Shown: positions 1-6,810, counted from the first letter of the stretch. The stretch is DNA of 14,545 nt from an uncultured Clostridia bacterium (GCA_945613045.1 CALZAG010000023.1:1-14545), one strand, 5' to 3'. Translations and numbers: made by a program. The notes: generated by a model from the letters alone, not told the origin.

Positions 1-977
1 AACATCTCCATCGGAGAGCCGCAGGTGGAGACCTGAGGCATGAGGTGGGGGTGCTTATTCTCAACGTGCTTAATCCAGCCGGGGCAGCAGGAGGTGAACA
101 TGGGCAGCTTTGCTCCGGTCTTGAGCTTTTCCATGAACTCGGCCGATTCCTCCATGATGGTGAGGTCGGCGGTCAGGGAGGTGTCGAACACATAGTCAGC
201 GCCGAGCATCTTGAGTGCGGTGACGATCTTGCCCATGACCGGAACGTTTCCGGGGATGCCGAACTCCTGACCTATGCCGACGCGGACCGCGGGAGCGACC
301 TGAACTGCGACCTTCTTGGAGGAGTCGAAAATGGCCTTCCACATTTCGCCGACCTGGTTTTTGACTACTATGGCGCCGGTGGGACATACCGAGGCGCACT
401 GGCCGCAGCCCACGCACTTGGTATCGGCGAGCTTGTTGTCAAAGCCGCAGGAGACATAGGTCTCAATGCCGCGGTTAGCAAAATCTATCGCATGGATGTT
501 CTGTATCTCGGAGCACATCCTGATGCACTTGCCGCAGAGAATGCACTTGGAGGGGTCGCGTACGATCGCGGGAGAGGAGTCGTCAATGGGCAGCTTGCAG
601 TAATCGTTTGCGAAGCGGACATTGGTGACATTGTAGCGCTTTGCGTATTCCTGAAGCTTGCACTTACCTGACTTTTCGCAGGTGGTGCACTCGGCTCTGT
701 GTCCGGCCAGCAGCAGCTCGAGTATCATCTGCCGGTGCTTTCTGAGCTTTGCTGTATTTGTGCGGACTACCATGCCGTCCTTGGGAATAACGGTGCAGGC
801 GGCCTCGATGCCTCCGCGCTCATTTTCAATAACGCACAGGCGGCAGCCTCCGTAAATGGACAGACTTTCACAGTAGCAGAGATTGGGGATGTCGATATGA
901 TTCTGCTGTGCAACTTCAAGTACGTTGCGCGCATTTTCAAATTCACAGCTTAAGCCGTCTATGATCATATGCTTCAT
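1..977 (-). CDS. hydA: [FeFe]-hydrogenase catalytic subunit, NADH-dependent type (3' end beyond window)
   Basis: Catalytic subunit that makes or oxidises H2 at the H-cluster, in the cytoplasm with HydB and HydC. 325 codons are visible; the stop lies outside. Reading the minus strand by hand gives these domains: a [2Fe-2S] ferredoxin domain (C34, C45, C48, C61); a His-ligated [4Fe-4S] site (H93, C97, C100, C106); two [4Fe-4S] sites (C145/148/151 with C198, and C188/191/194 with C155); then the H-domain with APAVRVGIGQEFG (228-240) and the first H-cluster motif TSCCPGW (295-301). C297 is the expected proton-relay cysteine and C298 a cluster ligand. The remaining H-cluster motifs are off the edge. 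Start ATG 977 is chosen because AGGAGG sits 9 nt upstream and the gap to hydB is 4 nt. Residue 320 is Gly in STCGSP, where many relatives carry Lys. The modular domain set matches trimeric group A hydrogenases. Confidence 0.95.
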   Translation of the reverse strand, partial: MKHMIIDGLSCEFENARNVLEVAQQNHIDIPNLCYCESLSIYGGCRLCVIENERGGIEAACTVIPKDGMVVRTNTAKLRKHRQMILELLLAGHRAECTTCEKSGKCKLQEYAKRYNVTNVRFANDYCKLPIDDSSPAIVRDPSKCILCGKCIRMCSEIQNIHAIDFANRGIETYVSCGFDNKLADTKCVGCGQCASVCPTGAIVVKNQVGEMWKAIFDSSKKVAVQVAPAVRVGIGQEFGIPGNVPVMGKIVTALKMLGADYVFDTSLTADLTIMEESAEFMEKLKTGAKLPMFTSCCPGWIKHVENKHPHLMPQVSTCGSPMEM

Positions 978-981
978 ATCA

Positions 982-2862
982 TCAAACCTCCTTTATCGCG
1001 TGCTTCGGGCAGCCGAGCTTACACTCACGGCACTTTATGCACTTCTCGGGGTCAATAGTGTGCGGCTTTCTCAGCTCGCCGGAGATAGCGCCGGTGGGAC
1101 AGTTCCTCGCGCACTTCGTGCAGCCGATGCACTTGAGCGGGTCGATCCACATTGTGCACAGCGAGCGGCAGACGCCGGCGGGACACTTCTTATCGCGCAC
1201 GTGAGCGACGTATTCATCCTTGAAGTACTTAAGGGTGCTGAGCACGGGGTTCGTGGCAGTCTTGCCGAGGCCGCAGAGGGAGCAGCTTTTTACAACGGAT
1301 GAAAGCTCCTGCAGCATATCGAGGTCTTCCATCTCGCCTGTGCCGTGCGTGATGCGCTCCAGAATGGCCTGAATCCTGGGGATGCCCTCACGGCAGGTGT
1401 TGCATTTGCCGCAGGATTCCTTTTTCGTGAAGTTCATGAAGAAGCGGGCTATCTCGACCATACAGGTGTCGTCGCCCATGACGATCATGCCGCCCGAGCC
1501 GATTATTGCGCCTATCTTCTTGGTCGAGTCAAAATCAAGGGGCAGGTCCAGATGCTCCTCAGTAAGACAGCCGCCTGAGGGACCGCCTATCTGAACGGCC
1601 TTGAAGGTGCCGGTCCTCACTCCTCCGCCGATGTTGAACACTATCTCGCGCAGGGTAGTTCCCATGGGGACCTCGATGAGACCGGTGTTCTTGATGTTGC
1701 CGGCAAGGGAGAACGCCTTGGTACCGCTGTTGTTTTCCGTACCGATGCTCTTATACCATGCCGCTCCCCTGTTTATGATAACGGGGACGTTTGCGAAAGT
1801 CTCAACGTTGTTGAGGGAGGTGGGGGCGTTGAACAGACCGTGATCGACGCTTCTGGGCGGTTTTGTCCTGGGCATACCGCGCTGACCCTCGATTGAGGCG
1901 GTCAGAGCCGAGCCCTCGCCGCAGACGAATGCGCCCGCGCCCTTGCTTATGCTGATGTGAAAGCTCTTTCCGGTGCCGAAGATATCGTCGCCGACTATGC
2001 CGTACTTTTCGGCGGCCTCAATGGCCTTGCTAAGACGCTTTACGGCGTTGGGGTATTCTGCGCGGACGTATATGTAAGCCTCGGTCGCGCCGCAGGCGAT
2101 ACCTGCGATTATCATGCCCTCGAGCATCTTGTGGGGATCGCCCTCCATGATGGAGCAGTCCATGAAAGCGCCGGGGTCACCCTCGTCGCCATTGCAGACG
2201 ATGTATTTGACGGGCGCGTCCTTGTGAGCGGCTACCTGAGACCATTTCTTGCCGGTCGGGAAGCCCGCACCGCCGCGGCCGCGCAGACCCGAGTCGGAGA
2301 CCTCGGCGATGACCTCGTCGGGAGTCATGTCGAACAGGGCCTTTTCAAGCGCGGAATATCCGCCGACGGCGATATACTCCTCTATGCTCTCGGCGGCGAT
2401 GTGGCCGCAGTTGGCGAGAGCCACGCGGGTCTGGCTCTTGTAGAAAGGTATATCCTCTTGGCGGCTGTAGGCGCGGCCGTTGTCGTGATATACGAGTCTG
2501 TCTATGACTTCGCCCTGGAGTATGGTGCGTTCGATTATCTCATCGCAGTCCTCAGGCTGTACCTTCATATAAAGGATACCTGCCGGCTCAATGCGGATAA
2601 GCGGAGCAAGGGAGCACAGACCGTGGCAGCCGCAGGTCTTGAGGCCTACGGGCTCGGGATGGTCGACATGCTCTTCGATGGAAAGCTGCACGGGAAGGCC
2701 GCGGGAAACGAGGGCGTTGTTGAGACAATCGAAGATCTTCTTTGAGCCGGCGGCAAGACAGCCAGAGCCGCCGCAAACGAGGATCTTATACTTCTGCTTG
2801 TCGAGCGCCGCTTTGCATTCGCTGCGGAAAGCCTGCAGCGCTTCGCGGGAATTCAGTTTCAT
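982..2862 (-). CDS. hydB: NADH-dependent [FeFe]-hydrogenase, NuoF-like flavoprotein subunit
   Basis: 626-residue FMN/NADH subunit that passes electrons between NAD(H) and the hydrogenase iron-sulfur chain. Order of domains: thioredoxin-like [2Fe-2S] domain (C30, C35, C79, C83); FMN-binding GLRGRGGAGFPTGKKW (about 192-207); CNGDEGDPG (223-231); nucleotide-site GAGAFVCGEGSAL (308-320); [4Fe-4S] site CGKCNTC with C530 (484-490); a cysteine-rich linker (C560, C565, C569); and a C-terminal 2x[4Fe-4S] ferredoxin domain (C578-C588 and C608-C618). This full layout fits HydB of trimeric hydrogenases rather than complex I NuoF, which lacks the C-terminal ferredoxin. The motif reads GEGSAL rather than the GEETAL of complex I. 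The start ATG overlaps the hydC stop (ATGA); an AGGGAGG lies 10 nt upstream, inside hydC. Whether it bifurcates electrons with ferredoxin cannot be read from sequence alone. Confidence 0.95.
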   Translation of the reverse strand: MKLNSREALQAFRSECKAALDKQKYKILVCGGSGCLAAGSKKIFDCLNNALVSRGLPVQLSIEEHVDHPEPVGLKTCGCHGLCSLAPLIRIEPAGILYMKVQPEDCDEIIERTILQGEVIDRLVYHDNGRAYSRQEDIPFYKSQTRVALANCGHIAAESIEEYIAVGGYSALEKALFDMTPDEVIAEVSDSGLRGRGGAGFPTGKKWSQVAAHKDAPVKYIVCNGDEGDPGAFMDCSIMEGDPHKMLEGMIIAGIACGATEAYIYVRAEYPNAVKRLSKAIEAAEKYGIVGDDIFGTGKSFHISISKGAGAFVCGEGSALTASIEGQRGMPRTKPPRSVDHGLFNAPTSLNNVETFANVPVIINRGAAWYKSIGTENNSGTKAFSLAGNIKNTGLIEVPMGTTLREIVFNIGGGVRTGTFKAVQIGGPSGGCLTEEHLDLPLDFDSTKKIGAIIGSGGMIVMGDDTCMVEIARFFMNFTKKESCGKCNTCREGIPRIQAILERITHGTGEMEDLDMLQELSSVVKSCSLCGLGKTATNPVLSTLKYFKDEYVAHVRDKKCPAGVCRSLCTMWIDPLKCIGCTKCARNCPTGAISGELRKPHTIDPEKCIKCRECKLGCPKHAIKEV

Positions 2863-3338
2863 ACTCCTTCAGCCTCCCTTAACTCCGCGATAAGTTTGTA
2901 CATTTTTTCGGGGGTCATGGCCGGATGCACCACGTCGTTAACGGTGCACACAGGCGCAAGACCGCAGGCGCCGAGACATGAGACGCGCTCAATGGTGAAA
3001 AGGCCGTCCTCGGACATATGATCCTCGGGCTTCATACCGGTCGCGGTGTAAAGCGCCTCCTGCACATCGTCGGATTTGCGGACGTGGCACGCTGTGCCGT
3101 TGCAGACCTTTATGATGTACTTGCCCTTCTCGTTCATGGAAAAATTCTCGTAGAAGGTCGCGACGCCGTAAAGCTCCGCCTCGCTCATGCCGAGCTTTTC
3201 GGCGATATAAGAAAGAGCATCCTTGGGCAGGAACTTGTATTCATTCTGAACATCCTGCATTATGGCGATAGCCTTTGTCTTGCTGTGCCCGTGTTTATCA
3301 AGCACAGAGTCAATAAAAGTTAGATCCACCTTGACCAA
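2859..3338 (-). CDS. hydC: NADH-dependent [FeFe]-hydrogenase, NuoE-like [2Fe-2S] subunit
   Basis: 159-residue thioredoxin-fold subunit that carries one [2Fe-2S] cluster next to the HydB flavin. The ligands are visible as C79 and C84 (VCNGTACHVR) and C121 and C125 (SCLGACGLAP). The N-terminal helical part contains the family stretch LYGVATFYENF (57-67). Length is typical for NuoE/HydC. The frame is closed upstream by a TAA just before codon 1, so the start is the TTG at 3338, preceded by AAAGGA with about 9 nt spacing; the only other option is a GTG three codons later. It is the first gene of the operon: the stop overlaps the hydB start by 4 nt. A good sigma-A promoter lies about 60-90 nt upstream. 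Confidence 0.93.
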   Translation of the reverse strand: MVKVDLTFIDSVLDKHGHSKTKAIAIMQDVQNEYKFLPKDALSYIAEKLGMSEAELYGVATFYENFSMNEKGKYIIKVCNGTACHVRKSDDVQEALYTATGMKPEDHMSEDGLFTIERVSCLGACGLAPVCTVNDVVHPAMTPEKMYKLIAELREAEGV

Positions 3339-3398
3339 ATATTATCATCCTTTCTCAATGAGATTACACTTTAACGCATTGCTGTTTTGCTGATTTTG

Positions 3399-3427
3399 AT
3401 TATAGATACAAAATTTGCGGGTGTAAA
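3399..3427 (-). promoter_or_regulatory. sigma-A promoter of hydCBA
   Basis: Read on the minus strand: TTTACA (3427-3422), a 17-nt spacer, then a perfect TATAAT (3404-3399). Transcription would start near 3392 and give a leader of about 54 nt before the TTG start of hydC. This is the only near-consensus promoter seen upstream of hydC. Confidence 0.75.
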
Positions 3428-3540
3428 GAATAGTTTAAATTTTGTTAAATTCACGATTTCTTAAATATGTGAAAACCTATGAGCGTCCGCGTGGGAAAAT
3501 GCAGGGAAAAATACATGATACTTAGTGCTTTTCAAGCCCG

Positions 3541-3556
3541 CAATTAGTTGTAATTG
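3541..3556. repeat. 16-bp inverted repeat CAATTA-GTTG-TAATTG
   Basis: Perfect 6-bp arms around 4 nt, in the middle of the divergent region. An overlapping pair ATTAG (3543-3547) and CTAAT (3557-3561) is also inverted. The 6-4-6 geometry would suit a dimeric regulator such as a Crp/Fnr protein, but it does not match the known CRP or FNR consensus. AT-rich DNA yields such repeats by chance, so the role is uncertain. Confidence 0.3.
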
Positions 3557-3614
3557 CTAATAAAACGCGCATTTTTTCGTCAGGTTCACCAAAACAAAAT
3601 GTGCTTGATAAATG

Positions 3615-3648
3615 ACAAACTAAGCGGCCGGATGATAGTTTGTTTTTT
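3615..3648 (+). terminator. Terminator-like hairpin with T-run inside the divergent region
   Basis: Arms ACAAACTA (3615-3622) and TAGTTTGT (3636-3643) pair perfectly around a 13-nt loop that contains the GC-rich palindrome CGGCCG, followed by six T residues (3643-3648). It ends 17 bases before the -35 element of the regulator operon. As a terminator it would stop plus-strand transcription arising antisense to hyd or from within the gap. It could also be a regulator-binding site. Confidence 0.35.
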
Positions 3649-3664
3649 GGCAAAATAAATTAGC

Positions 3665-3692
3665 TTGACTTTACGCGGGACTTATGTATAAT
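3665..3692 (+). promoter_or_regulatory. sigma-A promoter of the Crp/Fnr-ABC operon
   Basis: TTGACT (3665-3670), 16-nt spacer, perfect TATAAT (3687-3692). The predicted start near 3699 gives a leader of about 39 nt to the ATG at 3738, which has its own GGGGAG ribosome site. The -10 and start point are covered by a palindrome (3687-3705), which suggests repression. Confidence 0.8.
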
Positions 3693-3705
3693 GAGAATCA
3701 TTAAG
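3687..3705. promoter_or_regulatory. Candidate Fur-family operator overlapping the -10
   Basis: The core TAATGA-GAA-TCATTA (3689-3703) is a perfect inverted repeat centred on A3696. Aligned to the classical 19-bp Fur box GATAATGATAATCATTATC on the same centre, 15 of 19 positions agree. The odd-length spacing suits Fur, PerR or Zur rather than Crp/Fnr sites, which usually have even spacers. Caution: part of the match comes from the TATAAT itself. Confidence 0.45.
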
Positions 3706-3737
3706 TGTCTTATATGAGACAAAATTGGGGAGCTGGC

Positions 3738-4418
3738 ATGAAACTCAATGAGAAAGAACTGAATACTGTCAAGGGCACGCGCCTGTTCAGAGGTGCCCCG
3801 GAGACGGTGCTGCGCAAAGTGCTCGCAGCGACGGACTGCGAGGTGAGAGACTTTGAAAAGGGAGAGACGGTGTACAGCGGAAAAAGCTTCAGCCGCAGTC
3901 TCGGCGTGGTGCTTGACGGCAGTCTGAGAGTTACGAAGGACAATGCCGACGGTCATGCCATGATAATGAGCACTCTCGTTTCGGGCTCGCTTTTCGGCGC
4001 GGCGGCGCTGTTTAACGACGAGGAGCAGTACGCCACGAATATCACGGCCCTTGAGGCAAGCAGGATCGTGTTCTTCTCCCAGCGGCTCGTTGAGCGTATG
4101 ATCCGCCGTGAACCGCAGATCGCGGAGAATTATATAAAATATCTGTCCGAGCGCATCCTGTTCCTGAATAAAAAGATGTACCTTCTGACCGCCGGCACCG
4201 CCGAGCAGCGTCTCGCAGGCTTCCTTCTGGATAATCTGCCAATCGGTCATGCTGCGGAGCTTCCGCTGCCGATGAACAGGCTTGCCTCCGCTCTGAACAT
4301 TTCCCGCGCCTCGCTGTACAGGGCGATGGACGCGCTGTGCGGCTGCGGAGCCGTTGTGAAAACGGGGAAGAAAATATGTATAAATGACGCCGAAAGGCTC
4401 AATAAATGTATGAGGTGA
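3738..4418 (+). CDS. Crp/Fnr-family transcriptional regulator
   Basis: 226-residue regulator with an N-terminal cyclic-nucleotide-type beta-barrel (about 15-115), a long dimer helix (about 116-155) and a C-terminal winged helix-turn-helix (about 175-212; recognition segment ISRASLYRAMDAL, 188-200). The cAMP phosphate pocket of CRP (GELxLF...RSA) is here GAAALFNDEEQYAT (87-100), lacking the key Glu and Arg, so cAMP is an unlikely ligand. The N-terminal Cys cluster of FNR is absent; four cysteines lie in the C-terminal part (C201, C203, C214, C224). The start is ATG 3738 because GGGGAG sits 5 nt upstream; earlier in-frame GTG (3705) and ATG (3714) would leave no room for a ribosome site after the predicted transcript start. 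The stop codon lies inside the ribosome site of the next gene, so it probably regulates the adjoining transporter, itself, or the divergent hyd genes. Ligand unknown. Confidence 0.85.
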   Translation: MKLNEKELNTVKGTRLFRGAPETVLRKVLAATDCEVRDFEKGETVYSGKSFSRSLGVVLDGSLRVTKDNADGHAMIMSTLVSGSLFGAAALFNDEEQYATNITALEASRIVFFSQRLVERMIRREPQIAENYIKYLSERILFLNKKMYLLTAGTAEQRLAGFLLDNLPIGHAAELPLPMNRLASALNISRASLYRAMDALCGCGAVVKTGKKICINDAERLNKCMR

Positions 4419-4423
4419 TAAAA

Positions 4424-5416
4424 ATGAAAAAGTATCTGTCGATCATTCTGGCGCTGCTGATGCTGGTGAGCATGGCAGCCGGCTGCACCCAGCAGGAGGA
4501 ACCGGAAGTCAAGGAGGAGGCGCAGACAATACGCGTCGGCGCAATGACGGGCCCCACCTCCATGGGTATGGTAAAGCTCATGGACGAAAGCGACAAGGGC
4601 GAGAGTGAGAACACTTATGAGTTCACTCTCCAGACCGAGGCGTCGGCCTTCGTGTCCGCTCTTGCGAAGGGCGAGATAGACATTGCGGCCGTTCCCGCAA
4701 ATCTCGCCTCGGTCATCTATAACAACACCGACGGCGCGGTGAAGCTCCTTGCGATAAACACCCTCGGCGTGCTGTATATCGTCGAGCGCGGAGACAGTGT
4801 CAGCAGCCTTGCAGACCTCGCGGGTAGGACCGTCTACGCGACCGGAGAGGGCGCGGCGCCCGAATTCGGACTCAAGTATCTGCTGAAGGAGAACGGCCTT
4901 GAGGGCGACAACGCCCCGACGATACAGTGGTGCGCGGATACCACCGAGGCTCTGTCCTACATCGCCTCGGATGAAAGCGCCATTGCCATGCTGCCCCAGC
5001 CCTTCGTGACCGCCGCTCAGGCGAAGGTGGAGGGTCTGCGTGTGGCTGTCGACCTGAACGCGGAATGGGAGAAACTCGATAACGGTTCGTCCATGGTAAC
5101 GGGCGTTGTGCTCGTCAGAAGCGAGTTTGCGGAAAACTACCCGCAGCAGCTTGCAAAGTTCATGGAGGAGTATGAGGCTTCGGTGAACTTTGTTCTGGAG
5201 AACACGGAGGAAGCGGCAAATCTCATAGGCGGCTATGAGATAGTCAAGGCTCCCATCGCCCAGAAGGCTCTGCCTTACTGCAATATAACATTCATCACCG
5301 GCGACGAGATGAAGACCGCCATGGAGGGATATCTCGGCGTGCTGTACGGCATGAATCCGGCGTCGGTCGGCGGAGCGATGCCCGGTGAGGATTTCTATTA
5401 TAATGCAGAAAAATAA
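4424..5416 (+). CDS. ABC transporter substrate-binding lipoprotein (NMT1/SsuA-like, ligand unknown)
   Basis: 330-residue extracytoplasmic solute-binding protein. The N-terminus has Lys-Lys, a hydrophobic stretch (5-19) and a lipobox MAAG|C with Cys21 as the lipidated residue, so it is tethered to the outer face of the membrane. The mature part has the two-lobe type II fold features: GAMTGPTSMGMVKLM near the first strand (39-53), GEIDIAAVPANLAS (83-96), and DLAGRTVYATGEGAAP (131-146), the pattern of NitT/TauT/SsuA relatives. Start ATG 4424 is preferred to ATG 4406 because GAGGTGA (4412-4418) sits 5 nt upstream and the shorter form gives a clean signal peptide. Sulfonates, nitrate, thiamine precursors and other small ligands are all handled by this fold; nothing here identifies which one. 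Confidence 0.88.
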   Translation: MKKYLSIILALLMLVSMAAGCTQQEEPEVKEEAQTIRVGAMTGPTSMGMVKLMDESDKGESENTYEFTLQTEASAFVSALAKGEIDIAAVPANLASVIYNNTDGAVKLLAINTLGVLYIVERGDSVSSLADLAGRTVYATGEGAAPEFGLKYLLKENGLEGDNAPTIQWCADTTEALSYIASDESAIAMLPQPFVTAAQAKVEGLRVAVDLNAEWEKLDNGSSMVTGVVLVRSEFAENYPQQLAKFMEEYEASVNFVLENTEEAANLIGGYEIVKAPIAQKALPYCNITFITGDEMKTAMEGYLGVLYGMNPASVGGAMPGEDFYYNAEK

Positions 5417-6158
5417 GGGCAAATTCGGCAAAGCCCTTGCCGTAGCTTTTGCTCTGGGACTGTGGCAGATTGCGGCCGTGACGGTGGATCTGCCCATACT
5501 CCTCGTGTCGCCGGTCGAGGTGCTTGTCCGGCTCACGACCATCTGGCAGACGGAAAACTTCGCAGGCTCGATATGGTTCAGCTTTTACCACATTGCCGGA
5601 GGCTTTCTGCTTGCTCTGCTGCTCGGAGTGCTGCTGGCGGCTCTGTCCGCACGCTTTCCGTGGATAGAGACTATGCTGTGGCCGTTCATGATAACCGTAA
5701 AGACCGTGCCGGTCGCGTCATTTGTGGTCATCTGCCTTATCTGGCTGTCGGCGCAGAACCTGTCGGTGTTCATTTCGTTTCTCATAGTGCTGCCGGTGGT
5801 GTACGGAAATATGCTCGAGGGCATAAAGAGCGAGGATAAGGCCATGCTTGAGGTGGGTAAGGTGTTCAGAATGCCGTTTTTGCGCAGTGTGCTGTATATC
5901 CACCTGCCTCAGCTAAAGCCCTTTATCATATCCGCCTGCTCGACCGCGCTCGGCATGGCGTGGAAGGCTGGCGTGGCGGCCGAGATAATCGGCACTCCGG
6001 ACGGCTCCATTGGCAAGCAGCTTTACTATGCCAAGATCTATCTGGATACCGACGATCTTCTGTGCTGGACGCTCATAATCGTCATAATAAGCGTTGCGTT
6101 TGAAAAGCTGTTCATGCGAGGGCTGAGGGGCTTTTACCGCAGATTGGAGCGGGGCTGA
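5403..6158 (+). CDS. ABC transporter permease (NitT/TauT/SsuC-like)
   Basis: 251-residue integral membrane protein with about six hydrophobic segments (roughly 11-29, 62-82, 93-114, 119-136, 172-192, 219-236). The cytoplasmic coupling loop with the EAA-type motif is visible at about 149-171 (LEVGKVFRMPFLRSVLYIHLP), where the ATPase docks. ATG 5403 is chosen; GGTGAGG lies 12 nt upstream, slightly far. An in-frame GTG at 5385 would add six residues and cannot be excluded. It overlaps the binding-protein gene by 14 nt and the ATPase gene by 1 nt, so the three are translationally coupled. It forms the homodimeric channel of the importer. Confidence 0.9.
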   Translation: MQKNKGKFGKALAVAFALGLWQIAAVTVDLPILLVSPVEVLVRLTTIWQTENFAGSIWFSFYHIAGGFLLALLLGVLLAALSARFPWIETMLWPFMITVKTVPVASFVVICLIWLSAQNLSVFISFLIVLPVVYGNMLEGIKSEDKAMLEVGKVFRMPFLRSVLYIHLPQLKPFIISACSTALGMAWKAGVAAEIIGTPDGSIGKQLYYAKIYLDTDDLLCWTLIIVIISVAFEKLFMRGLRGFYRRLERG

Positions 6159-6721
6159 TGGAACTAAAAAACATATGCAAGTCCTTTGACGGCAGGCAGG
6201 TCCTGAGCGATATCAGCCTTGTCGTCCCCAAGGGCAGCCGCGTTTTGATAAGCGGCGTTTCAGGCAGGGGAAAGACCACGCTGCTGAGAATAATGATGGG
6301 GCTGGAAAAGCCAGACAGCGGCGAGATCACAGGTGCTTTTTCAAAGCAGGCGGCGGTGTTTCAGGAGGATAGGCTCCAGGCTGAGTTTTCTCCCGTCACC
6401 TGCGTGAAAATGACCTCCGGCGCGCACGTGACGAAGCAGGAGATCCGGGCCCAGCTTGCTGAAGTCGGCCTTGAAGGCCATTTGGATAAGCCCGCGGGCA
6501 AGCTCTCCGGCGGTATGCGCCGACGTGTTGCCATCGTGAGAGCGGTCATGAGCGATGCCGACATTATTTACTTCGACGAGCCCTTCACCGGTCTTGACGG
6601 CGAAACAAAGCTCAGAGTTATAGACTATATAAACAGGCATACGAGCGGCAGGACGCTTGTGTTTGTCAGCCACGCCGCGGAGGATGCCGCGCTGCTGAAT
6701 GCAAAAGAGATCCGTGTCTGA
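6158..6721 (+). CDS. ABC transporter ATP-binding protein (short, SsuB/TauB-like)
   Basis: 187-residue nucleotide-binding subunit that powers the importer from the cytoplasmic side. All catalytic elements are present: Walker A GVSGRGKTT (33-41), Q-loop Gln69 (VFQED), signature LSGGM (116-120), Walker B IIYFDEP (136-142) and switch His172 (VSHAAED). It is about 50 residues shorter than typical SsuB/TauB proteins: the helical part between Q-loop and signature is compact, and the C-terminal extension after the H-loop is missing, so it stops soon after the core. The start ATG shares its A with the permease stop (TGATG). The last codons and stop are part of the left arm of the downstream hairpin. 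Confidence 0.9.
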   Translation: MELKNICKSFDGRQVLSDISLVVPKGSRVLISGVSGRGKTTLLRIMMGLEKPDSGEITGAFSKQAAVFQEDRLQAEFSPVTCVKMTSGAHVTKQEIRAQLAEVGLEGHLDKPAGKLSGGMRRRVAIVRAVMSDADIIYFDEPFTGLDGETKLRVIDYINRHTSGRTLVFVSHAAEDAALLNAKEIRV

Positions 6722-6743
6722 TGTTTCAGATACGGATCTCTTT
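6704..6743. terminator. Bidirectional hairpin terminator between convergent genes
   Basis: Two 18-nt arms (6704-6721 and 6726-6743) pair fully with one G-U wobble (6716/6731) around a 4-nt loop TGTT. The left arm includes the last codons and the TGA stop of the ATPase gene. The plus-strand tail is CTCTTTATAC and the minus-strand tail CTCTTTTGC, both short T-runs. It lies between two converging operons, so it can serve both. Confidence 0.7.
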
Positions 6744-6810
6744 ATACTATACTGTTTATGCTGTCGGGGAAACTCGCAAAAAAGCCGTGATGCTGCTCTT
6801 GTGCGGCATT

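Larger units (their letters stand above)
3339..3737. other. Divergent intergenic regulatory region between hydCBA and the Crp/Fnr-ABC operon
   Basis: This 399-base gap is AT-rich compared with its flanks and holds no supportable gene. It contains the leftward hyd promoter (3399-3427), the rightward regulator promoter (3665-3692), a Fur-like palindrome over the latter (3687-3705), a 16-bp inverted repeat (3541-3556), and a hairpin with a T-run (3615-3648). About 240 bases separate the two -35 elements, more than simple back-to-back promoters need, so additional operators or a small transcript are possible. A single TTGTTAA (3442-3448) just upstream of the hyd -35 resembles half a Rex site. Confidence 0.8.

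Noticed and set aside
45..671. A 208-codon plus-strand open frame at the left edge
   Set aside because: It is antisense to hydA, whose iron-sulfur and H-cluster motifs are explicit on the minus strand.
3442..3448. Possible Rex operator before hydC
   Set aside because: Only one TTGTTAA half-site is seen; the partner half at the expected 4-nt spacing does not match TTAACAA. Redox control by Rex is plausible for this enzyme but not shown.
3479..3547. 22-codon ATG-initiated small reading frame in the divergent gap
   Set aside because: No ribosome site precedes it and nothing suggests coding.
4247..5542. A 431-codon minus-strand open frame opposite the binding-protein gene
   Set aside because: The opposite strand encodes a clear lipoprotein with signal peptide and family motifs; this frame shows none and crosses gene borders.
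6775..6808. Second terminator for the FMN gene on the minus strand (GCCG...CGGC followed by six T residues)
   Set aside because: Only four base pairs close a long loop; the 18-bp hairpin further on is a far better terminator.
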